This document shows positions 1 to 3,958 of a DNA stretch of 5,608 nt, piece by piece. The stretch comes from a bacterium. GTDB lineage: Bacteria; SZUA-79; Acidulodesulfobacterales; Acidulodesulfobacteraceae. Location: the NCBI GenBank assembly GCA_021800805.1, contig JAJYYR010000021.1, positions 4,320 through 9,927 of the forward strand, read 5' to 3'. Both the position numbers and the translations under genes were made by a program. The notes under the pieces were generated by a model. That model was not told the DNA's origin and did not search any database. It was given only the letters and a program-made list of their open reading frames with translations. How positions within the stretch are numbered: position 1 is the stretch's first letter; the number at the start of each line of letters is the position of its first letter.

Positions 1-152
1 CTTATCGTTTCGACGATACCATTGTTATTCACAAACGCAAATCGTTCGTAAATATCAATTTTGCATCTCGATTTAGCAAACTTTTCTCTTAGTTGGACTA
101 AAGAGTCCAACTCTGCTTGTTTTATTAAAATCTTCTTTCCGTTCATATTCAT
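1..152 (-). CDS. Unrecognised protein, 3' part outside window
   Basis: An open reading frame of 50 codons starts at ATG 152-150 and runs off the left edge without a stop. It begins MNMNGKKILIKQAELDSL and continues with a mixed charged/hydrophobic sequence (QLREKFAKSRCKIDIYERF). I do not recognise it. The start is supported by a purine-rich GGAAAGGAAAG directly upstream; a second in-frame ATG lies two codons in. A further GGTG (172-175) sits about 20 nt upstream, in the leader segment shared with the two other minus-strand genes. It lies downstream of the HU-like gene but is separated from it by a terminator, so it probably has its own promoter or is reached by readthrough. A perfect inverted repeat lies within the coding region at 91-112. 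The family cannot be judged from this fragment. Confidence 0.8.
   Translation of the reverse strand, partial: MNMNGKKILIKQAELDSLVQLREKFAKSRCKIDIYERFAFVNNNGIVETI
91..112. repeat. Perfect inverted repeat inside the left-edge gene
   Basis: AGTTGGACT (91-99) and AGTCCAACT (104-112) are exact reverse complements separated by 4 nt. The element lies within codons about 14-21 of the partial gene. It could form an mRNA hairpin early in the message or be a symmetric protein-binding site. The arms are long enough to be unlikely by chance in one coding segment, but no function is shown. Confidence 0.6.
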
Positions 153-171
153 TCTTTCCTTTCCGTTTTTT

Positions 172-184
172 CACCTTTTATTAG
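172..184 (-). promoter_or_regulatory. Shared leader segment CTAATAAAA...GGTG (left-edge gene)
   Basis: On the minus strand this reads CTAATAAAAGGTG. The same string, with two extra A residues, precedes the HU-like gene (739-754) and the 118-aa gene (1337-1352), where GGTGA is the ribosome binding site. Here GGTG lies about 20 nt from the ATG and a second purine-rich site is closer, so the segment may be kept for more than ribosome binding. Confidence 0.5.
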
Positions 185-208
185 CAACTGTTAGTATTAA
201 CCAATCAT

Positions 209-232
209 GCTTGAACCTATCGGCTCGGAAGC
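209..232 (-). promoter_or_regulatory. Bulged hairpin in leader of the left-edge gene
   Basis: On the minus strand: GCTT (232-229), bulge CC, GAGCC (226-222), loop GATA, GGTTC (217-213), AAGC (212-209). This is a 4-bp outer stem, a two-nucleotide CC bulge on the 5' side, a 5-bp inner stem with one G-T wobble, and a GNNA tetraloop. The HU-like gene leader (773-800) has the same architecture with compensatory changes. A competing simple hairpin CGGCT/AGCCG with loop TCCG also fits here. It probably acts as RNA, in a 5' leader. Confidence 0.5.
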
Positions 233-250
233 CGTTGCCAAATGATCATA

Positions 251-278
251 TAAAAATAAGGGATTAAAGGTTAATCCC
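251..278 (-). terminator. Intrinsic terminator after the HU-like gene
   Basis: GGGATTAA (260-267) and TTAATCCC (271-278) form a perfect 8-bp stem with a 3-nt loop. On the minus strand this is followed by TTATTTTTA (259-251). The stop codon of the HU-like gene lies inside the hairpin, so translation termination and the terminator overlap. The shape is classic factor-independent; if the host is archaeal, the T-tract would matter more than the stem. Confidence 0.75.
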
Positions 279-731
279 CTTTTCGTCCTTTTTGGTGCTC
301 GTTTTAGCTTTTGACGGAGAAGCGTTATGTACGTCTGCCATACTAAATATGTATGGTGATTTAAACCTGATTATAGCGTCAGGTTTAACTGTCACGTAAC
401 GCTCTTCTCCTTTCAAGAAGGGCACTTTTCTTTTTCTTTCAGGTCTTATGACCAGAAAAAACTTGCCAAAACCTGTTGCATGAATCTCGTTCCTGCTTAA
501 AAGCAAGTCTTTCATGCAGAAAAAGACCTCTCTTGTGGCTGCTTCTGCTTCCAACTGAGTTATTGATACATTCTTTTTAAGCAATCTCGCTTTTACCTCA
601 AGTGCAAGAGTTGAAAGATTCCAGCTCTTAACTTCATTATAAACTATTCGCTCATTGCTCTTTTTTACTTGCGGTTCTGGTTGTTTTGTAGTTGCAGTTT
701 TAACCTGCAACTTTTTTTCTTCACTTACCAT
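264..731 (-). CDS. HU/IHF-like DNA-binding protein with N- and C-terminal tails
   Basis: A protein of 155 aa. Residues about 38-126 match the length and layout of the roughly 90-aa HU/IHF fold: two N-terminal helices, then GFGKF (87-91), the signature turn before the beta-arms, then a basic arm (RPERKRKVPFLKGEE, 96-110). Pro104 sits where HU/IHF proteins have the proline that intercalates at the DNA kink, followed by KGE in place of the usual TGE. The core is flanked by a Lys/Gln/Pro-rich N-terminal tail (1-37) and a Lys/Ser-rich C-terminal tail (about 137-155), both absent from minimal HU. HU-family proteins bend and compact DNA and assist replication, recombination and packaging; here that role is inferred. 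The start ATG (731-729) is set by AAAGGTGA 7-8 nt upstream. The leader carries a bulged hairpin, and a terminator overlaps the stop. The specific subfamily is not clear. Confidence 0.92.
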   Translation of the reverse strand: MVSEEKKLQVKTATTKQPEPQVKKSNERIVYNEVKSWNLSTLALEVKARLLKKNVSITQLEAEAATREVFFCMKDLLLSRNEIHATGFGKFFLVIRPERKRKVPFLKGEERYVTVKPDAIIRFKSPYIFSMADVHNASPSKAKTSTKKDEKGINL

Positions 732-738
732 TTCGTTT

Positions 739-754
739 CACCTTTTTTTATTAG
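739..754 (-). promoter_or_regulatory. Ribosome binding site and shared leader segment, HU-like gene
   Basis: The minus strand reads CTAATAAAAAAAGGTG followed by AAACGAAATG. GGTGA is the ribosome binding site, about 7 nt from the ATG. The upstream CTAATAAAA is shared nearly letter for letter with two other leaders in this window. Confidence 0.7.
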
Positions 755-772
755 ACTTAGCGTTGCCCGACT

Positions 773-800
773 ACACTTGAATCTTTCGATTCGGAAGTGT
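773..800 (-). promoter_or_regulatory. Bulged GNRA hairpin in leader of HU-like gene
   Basis: On the minus strand: ACACTT (800-795), bulge CC, GAATC (792-788), loop GAAA, GATTC (783-779), AAGTGT (778-773). All 11 pairs are Watson-Crick and the tetraloop is GNRA type. A competing 7-bp pairing, GACTACA with TGTAGTC, uses flanking bases (about 767-814), so two conformations are possible. There is no T-tract after it, so it is not a terminator. It is the twin of the element at 209-232. Confidence 0.6.
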
Positions 801-822
801 CTAATTTGTAGTCATAAATTGT

Positions 823-984
823 TTAGTTTCTAAAGAAATATGCAATATTGCATAATCCATCAGGAGAATTTATAGGTTCTCCAACCATTCCAAGATAAAA
901 GCCGTTAGAATAGAATGTTTCGATTATATCTGAACATAATGTGTTTGTTCTAACCGTAATCAAATTAAGAAATTTAATCGACAA
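823..984 (-). CDS. 53-codon reading frame: displaced C-terminus of 118-aa gene, or a small gene
   Basis: From TTG (984-982) to TAA (825-823) the frame stays open for 53 codons and reads like real protein: ITVRTNTLCSDIIETFYSNG, then LGMVGEPINSPDGLCNIAYF. It overlaps the last 11 nt of the 118-aa gene in a different frame. No GGTGA site precedes either possible TTG start, unlike most other genes here. Two readings fit: a translationally coupled small gene, or the natural C-terminal part of the 118-aa protein cut off by a frameshift (a real mutation, a programmed +1 event, or a sequencing error). Both parts contain a short VG-(C)P/EP-type motif, but that is too little to prove common origin. The product is not recognised. 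Confidence 0.5.
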   Translation of the reverse strand: MSIKFLNLITVRTNTLCSDIIETFYSNGFYLGMVGEPINSPDGLCNIAYFFRN

Positions 985-1330
985 TTATCGTATTTATATC
1001 TGTAAACGATGATATTTGAGCTACTCCAACCTGTGATTCTCCAGGACATCCCACCAATATCGCAAGTGTAATATCTGGTTGTTTGTTTGATTCAGAAAAA
1101 TCATATATTTTTGTGCTATTTGGAGGTTCGTGATTTATTACTTGGATAAATGTGCAATATTCTCTACTTCCAAATTCTACACCGTTAATTATCACTCTTT
1201 CTTTTGCAGAGTTTATATGATTTTTCAAAATGTTAGTAATTTCTTTAGCATTCTTTCCATGTAATTCACTGATAACAAGTCGTTTTCCCATAGTTGCTTC
1301 ATTCCATTCAATATTTTTCTGTTTTACCAT
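974..1330 (-). CDS. Unrecognised 118-aa protein
   Basis: A protein beginning MVKQKNIEWNEATMGKRLVI with a helical charged stretch (HGKNAKEITNILKNHINSAK), then a segment rich in beta-type residues (ERVIINGVEF, TLAILVGCPGE, VGVAQISSF). It has no signal peptide or membrane segment, and I do not recognise the family. The longest frame would begin at GTG 1339, but that GTG is part of the ribosome binding site AAGGGTGA. The ATG at 1330-1328, 5-6 nt downstream, is the better start and matches the HU-like gene's leader. The gene lies directly upstream of the 53-codon frame and the HU-like gene on the same strand, so the three are probably co-transcribed. The protein may continue past its stop by a frameshift. 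Predicted cytoplasmic. Confidence 0.85.
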   Translation of the reverse strand: MVKQKNIEWNEATMGKRLVISELHGKNAKEITNILKNHINSAKERVIINGVEFGSREYCTFIQVINHEPPNSTKIYDFSESNKQPDITLAILVGCPGESQVGVAQISSFTDINTIIVD

Positions 1331-1336
1331 TCTTTT

Positions 1337-1352
1337 CACCCTTTTTTATTAG
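1337..1352 (-). promoter_or_regulatory. Ribosome binding site and shared leader segment, 118-aa gene
   Basis: The minus strand reads CTAATAAAAAAGGGTG and then AAAAGAATG. GGGTGA is the ribosome binding site and decides the ATG at 1330 over the upstream GTG, which it contains. This is the third copy of the CTAATAAAA leader segment. Confidence 0.65.
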
Positions 1353-1382
1353 ATTTTAGTTTCCCTCTATTAAGGTAATTAT

Positions 1383-1484
1383 CCCAACACCACGTAACGG
1401 TATCTAATAAGTTGGGTTAAGGTGACGGAGCTCTTATTTCAAAAAGCTGTCGTGGAAGTGGCTATTATTAATCCGACCTTCCAC
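1383..1484. repeat. Cluster of inverted repeats upstream of the 118-aa gene
   Basis: CCCAAC (1383-1388) pairs with GTTGGG (1411-1416). AGCT with a flanking GAC/GTC forms a bulged stem around 1433-1451. GTGGAAG (1452-1458) pairs exactly with CTTCCAC (1478-1484). Unlike the adjacent block, this part has a normal number of TG and CA steps. It is probably the structured 5' leader or promoter region of the 118-aa gene. No coding sequence is seen. Confidence 0.45.
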
Positions 1485-1501
1485 CCATGGTCGCTAATAG
1501 G

Positions 1502-1532
1502 CTTAAAGCTAAATTAAGATTAGAACTTTAAG
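1502..1532. repeat. Inverted repeat CTTAAAG / CTTTAAG
   Basis: CTTAAAG (1502-1508) and CTTTAAG (1526-1532) are exact complements 17 nt apart. The same pair recurs with an 8-nt spacer at 5509-5530. A direct repeat, TCGCTAATA, flanks this copy (1491-1499 and 1537-1545). Confidence 0.4.
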
Positions 1533-1551
1533 TCGTTCGCTAATAACTCGA

Positions 1552-1579
1552 GAGAATAAAAAGTTTCCCTTTTATTCTC
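1552..1579. repeat. 10-bp perfect hairpin
   Basis: GAGAATAAAA (1552-1561) pairs with TTTTATTCTC (1570-1579) around the 8-nt loop AGTTTCCC. On the plus strand a run of six T follows about 12 nt later (1592-1597), too far for a standard intrinsic terminator, though a weak terminator role cannot be excluded. Confidence 0.55.
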
Positions 1580-1606
1580 CCTAATTATATCTTTTTTAAG
1601 GGTATT

Positions 1607-1635
1607 CGAAAAGGAGGTTTAGCCTAACCTTTTCG
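1607..1635. repeat. 8-bp perfect hairpin
   Basis: CGAAAAGG (1607-1614) pairs with CCTTTTCG (1628-1635). The 13-nt loop contains further short complementary pieces (AGG/CCT, or GGTT/AACC in an alternative fold). Confidence 0.5.
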
Positions 1636-1641
1636 TTTACT

Positions 1642-1682
1642 CCTTAATACTATATATTATAGTCGTATATAAACTTTTATTA
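1642..1682. repeat. 41-bp direct repeat, copy 1
   Basis: Identical over 41 bp to 1768-1808; start-to-start distance is 126 bp. It contains the hairpin ACTATA/TATAGT (1649-1654, 1658-1663). Read on the minus strand, TAATAAAA then GTTTATATA (1682-1666) closely resembles an archaeal BRE plus TATA box, which would fire toward the 118-aa gene. TATAAT also occurs on the minus strand just downstream, but no bacterial -35 is seen. Confidence 0.85.
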
Positions 1683-1701
1683 CCGTAACGGTCTATTACG
1701 G
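1683..1701. repeat. Inverted repeat CCGTAA / TTACGG
   Basis: CCGTAA (1683-1688) pairs with TTACGG (1696-1701) over a 7-nt loop. It starts immediately after direct-repeat copy 1. Confidence 0.4.
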
Positions 1702-1721
1702 CTTTAATTTATATACTATTT

Positions 1722-1762
1722 TTAAGGTTACCCGTAAGGGTAAGTTACCTTAAGCCCTTACG
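1722..1762. other. Two mutually exclusive bulged hairpins
   Basis: Fold A: TTAAGGT (1722-1728) with ACCTTAA (1747-1753) and TACCC (1729-1733) with GGGTA (1738-1742), loop GTAA and a 4-nt bulge: 12 bp. Fold B: CGTAAGGG (1733-1740) with CCCTTACG (1755-1762) plus an inner TAAG/CTTA stem (1741-1744, 1749-1752): also 12 bp, with a 2-nt bulge. The folds share bases and cannot coexist. On the minus strand fold B has a 2-nt 5' bulge (CT) and a GTAA loop, like the two leader hairpins at 209-232 and 773-800. This could be a conformational switch or a symmetric binding site. Confidence 0.55.
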
Positions 1763-1767
1763 CTTAA

Positions 1768-1808
1768 CCTTAATACTATATATTATAGTCGTATATAAAC
1801 TTTTATTA
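1768..1808. repeat. 41-bp direct repeat, copy 2
   Basis: Exact copy of 1642-1682, with the same inner hairpin (1775-1789) and the same minus-strand GTTTATATA box (1800-1792) preceded by TAATAAAA. Perfect identity in a non-coding block suggests recent duplication, gene conversion or strong constraint. Confidence 0.85.
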
Positions 1809-1820
1809 TCTTACCGATAA

Positions 1821-1841
1821 ATTAGTATATCTTATACTAAT
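1821..1841. repeat. 9-bp perfect hairpin
   Basis: ATTAGTATA (1821-1829) pairs with TATACTAAT (1833-1841) around a 3-nt loop. A smaller pair, CGTATT (1956-1961) with AATACG (1970-1975), lies further on in the same block. Confidence 0.5.
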
Positions 1842-2023
1842 ATCTTATAACGAAATATAGTAAAAACAGCTTATTTCCTTACGTATAGGCTAAACTTTTA
1901 ACTATACTATACCTTAAAGTATAACTTCGTTAAAACGTTATCTTCCTTTATAATTCGTATTTTTAATTTAATACGTAAATTCTATCGTAAGGTTTATTAA
2001 TTCATTCGTAATATTAAATTACT

Positions 2024-2209
2024 ATGGAAATAATAGAGCCTTACTTAAAATGGATGAATTACGGAAACAAGCGTTTTGTTGCTAACCTAAAAAAAGATAG
2101 TTTCATAGGGTCTATAAACGATATGAAAATTTTTAAACATATTATAAAAAACAAAATTGAGGTGTATTACTCTCTTGACCAATACGGAGAAATAAAAGAG
2201 CTAAATTAA
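2024..2209 (+). CDS. Unrecognised 61-aa protein, the only plus-strand gene
   Basis: The protein begins MEIIEPYLKWMNYGNKRF and contains a basic middle (MKIFKHIIKNKIEVYY). It is small and soluble-looking, with no membrane segment or known motif. The composition reads like real protein and the start is the first NTG on this strand after more than 500 nt, which supports it. Against it, no GGTGA ribosome site precedes the ATG, so it would have to be leaderless or use another initiation mode. It converges on the helicase gene with a 9-nt overlap of the 3' ends, leaving no room for a terminator, so the two transcripts should be antisense to each other there. A shadow-like chance frame is possible, but the long clean frame outside any other gene favours a real gene. 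Confidence 0.6.
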   Translation: MEIIEPYLKWMNYGNKRFVANLKKDSFIGSINDMKIFKHIIKNKIEVYYSLDQYGEIKELN

Positions 2210-3958
2210 AAATGTAAGCCGTTCTTTAAACCAAAGTGGCAGTTTATCTTTATATTCCATTATTAATTTTCGCACTTTTCCGTCTAATATGTATGTATAT
2301 CCTGAGTCGTCTTTTGCTCTCATCACACGCCCCGCTGCTTGTAATACTTTTAATAACATTTTTGTGTCGTACCACTCTTGTCCGTCTTTTTTATAATGTT
2401 CTTGAATCCACGGATCACCAAAATATGGGTATGGTGCTTTAACTATAATTTGAAATCGTGCCTTGTCGTATTTTAAGTCCAGTCCCTCTTCCATGCCAAC
2501 AGATAAGAATATGCCATTTCCCGTGCTATCTTCCCAAGCTTTTCGCTGCCGTTCTCTGTCGTATCCTCTATTGTGAGTAATATACCGTGAGCTTGGCAAT
2601 CGCTTTTTTAAGTTATATTGGTTGTTATACGAAATACAATGAACCAGACCCTTCGAGTCTTTAAATTTCTCGGCTATTCGCTCTATTTCTTTCGCTAAAA
2701 TGCCGTAATTCTGCTCTATATTATTTTTGTTTAAAACAGCCATGTTTGCAAGATAAATTTTCGCTTTTTCCTTAGGAAACACATTTGGAACTTGCACAAC
2801 TGCGTAGTCTTCTGGTAACCCACATTCTTTAACCAACATCGGTATGTTTAAAAACGTAGCTGATGAAAGAAGTATTTTTTCAAATTTATTCCATTGATTT
2901 CTCACCATATTCTCTATAGTATATGGTTTCCAAGTTAAGTCGTGTTCCTCGTCATTACGTATAAATATATATTTCTCTTTTGGGTCTATCGCTGTCATTT
3001 TGTTATTTGCATTGTGTATTGCTTTCGCAATTCTTAACTCGTCTTTTCCTAAAACAGCTAACATTGGGTCTCCAGAAGCTATATTCTCCATTTTCATTTG
3101 GATATTGTCAAGTTCTATGGATTTATCTTCTACATATTTTAAAAGGGACTCATTTAATATCCCTGCTATTTTTAAATCTTCGTTCTCTGATCCTTTAGGT
3201 ATTTTGCTCACTTTTTTCCAAAATTCACCAAAGTTAAAATCAGGCAATTTAACGCTATCATTAAAATTTAAAGTATATTCATCTATTAATGCCTCGCTTA
3301 AAGTATGTGCTTCGTCTATCACAAGAACTTTGCGTGATTTCCACGTGTCTGGCTCCTCTTTTTCTTCGTCATTATCTTCGTTATCTTCGCTTAAAGCGTT
3401 CCAATTAACTCTTACTTCACCCACATTACCATTGAATCCACCTATAACTTGTTCTGTGTATATCGGCAGTTTAGGTAATATCCCTTTAACAAAGTATTTC
3501 ATCGTTGTTGCAGCTATGGTGCTTTGCATTGCCTTATGCCGTAAGTTGTAATATATGCAATTTCCAGCCTGATATTCTGGACACTTGGTTGGTGTAAATG
3601 ATTTGCCGTTAAATTTACCCATTACACATGGCGCATCACTTGCTGTTATTGGTTCATCGTTCTCGGTTTTTAAATTAATCGATTCTGCAAATGCACATTC
3701 ATAATTATCCCTTCCTTTTATCGTAACACCAATTCCAGGTATGACGTAATCGAATGTATCTTGCAATTGGTCTACAAGTTGCCTTTGAGTTGTCGTCATA
3801 TAAGCTGTTCCTTGTTCGTTGCAGACAAATGCATTAATTATGCTTTTACCAGCTCCAGTTGGTGCGTCTAAAAAGACGAGTTTATGAGTTTTAAATGCCT
3901 CATTTATTTTATCAATAGTCTCTCTTTGATATTCTCTGTATTTAAATTGTGTGTTCAT
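2201..3958 (-). CDS. XPD/DinG-family superfamily 2 helicase with iron-sulfur cluster
   Basis: A 585-aa protein. Walker A APTGAGKS is at 32-39, motif Ia near 53-65 (YMTTTQRQL), and the DEAH box at 215-218 (VLVIDEAH). Motif III-like LLSSATF, motif V-like GMEEGLDL and motif VI QAAGRVMR (540-547) follow. Four cysteines, C88, C111, C126 and C134, lie between motif Ia and the DEAH box in the spacing expected of the 4Fe-4S domain of XPD, DinG and Rad3. An acidic insert (about 190-204) precedes the DEAH box. Family members unwind DNA 5' to 3' using ATP, in repair or removal of structures. At 585 aa it is shorter than E. coli DinG and close to archaeal XPD. It starts at ATG 3958-3956 within ATGA, overlapping the stop of the 304-aa gene, which indicates translational coupling. 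On a mobile element it is probably a replication or restart helicase. Whether it is DinG-like or XPD-like cannot be settled by eye. Confidence 0.96.
   Translation of the reverse strand: MNTQFKYREYQRETIDKINEAFKTHKLVFLDAPTGAGKSIINAFVCNEQGTAYMTTTQRQLVDQLQDTFDYVIPGIGVTIKGRDNYECAFAESINLKTENDEPITASDAPCVMGKFNGKSFTPTKCPEYQAGNCIYYNLRHKAMQSTIAATTMKYFVKGILPKLPIYTEQVIGGFNGNVGEVRVNWNALSEDNEDNDEEKEEPDTWKSRKVLVIDEAHTLSEALIDEYTLNFNDSVKLPDFNFGEFWKKVSKIPKGSENEDLKIAGILNESLLKYVEDKSIELDNIQMKMENIASGDPMLAVLGKDELRIAKAIHNANNKMTAIDPKEKYIFIRNDEEHDLTWKPYTIENMVRNQWNKFEKILLSSATFLNIPMLVKECGLPEDYAVVQVPNVFPKEKAKIYLANMAVLNKNNIEQNYGILAKEIERIAEKFKDSKGLVHCISYNNQYNLKKRLPSSRYITHNRGYDRERQRKAWEDSTGNGIFLSVGMEEGLDLKYDKARFQIIVKAPYPYFGDPWIQEHYKKDGQEWYDTKMLLKVLQAAGRVMRAKDDSGYTYILDGKVRKLIMEYKDKLPLWFKERLTFLI

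Larger units (their letters stand above)
1490..2023. other. 534-nt non-coding block lacking TG and CA dinucleotides
   Basis: Reading base by base, I find no TG and only two CA (1867-1868 and 2003-2004). In the same stretch there are about 56 AC+GT and more than 20 CG. Because TG and CA are each other's complements, the block contains no ATG, GTG, TTG or CTG on the plus strand and almost none on the minus strand. TA and CG, the self-complementary pyrimidine-purine steps, are common. The block ends exactly at the ATG of the plus-strand 61-aa gene and begins just after CCATGG (1485-1490). It contains two 41-bp direct repeats and many perfect hairpins. It codes for nothing recognisable. It may be a transcribed leader, a structured RNA, a partition/packaging site, or the product of context-specific mutation. 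Confidence 0.85.

Noticed and set aside
209..232. tRNA-like T-arm (GGTTCAA on the minus strand)
   Set aside because: No acceptor, D or anticodon arms can be placed around it; the bulged hairpin shared with 773-800 explains it better.
61..267. 68-codon plus-strand frame
   Set aside because: It is antisense to the left-edge gene and to the leader with the bulged hairpin; it has a Phe/Leu/Ser-rich composition typical of an antisense frame and no GGTGA site.
841..881. Palindrome TGCAATATTGCA and inverted repeat GGAGAA/TTCTCC
   Set aside because: They fall inside the 53-codon frame and are short; no context suggests function.
1552..1597. Plus-strand intrinsic terminator
   Set aside because: The stem is good, but the T-run starts about 12 nt after it and no plus-strand gene lies upstream.
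1642..1808. CRISPR array
   Set aside because: There are only two repeats, the spacing is 85 nt, there are no cas genes, and the repeats contain promoter-like boxes.
2236..2442. Plus-strand frame with membrane-like hydrophobic stretches
   Set aside because: It is antisense to helicase motifs V-VI; the apparent membrane segments come from complementing charged codons.
3000..3551. 183-codon plus-strand frame
   Set aside because: It lies wholly opposite the helicase gene, whose motifs are intact; Ser/Leu/Phe-rich composition marks it as an antisense shadow.
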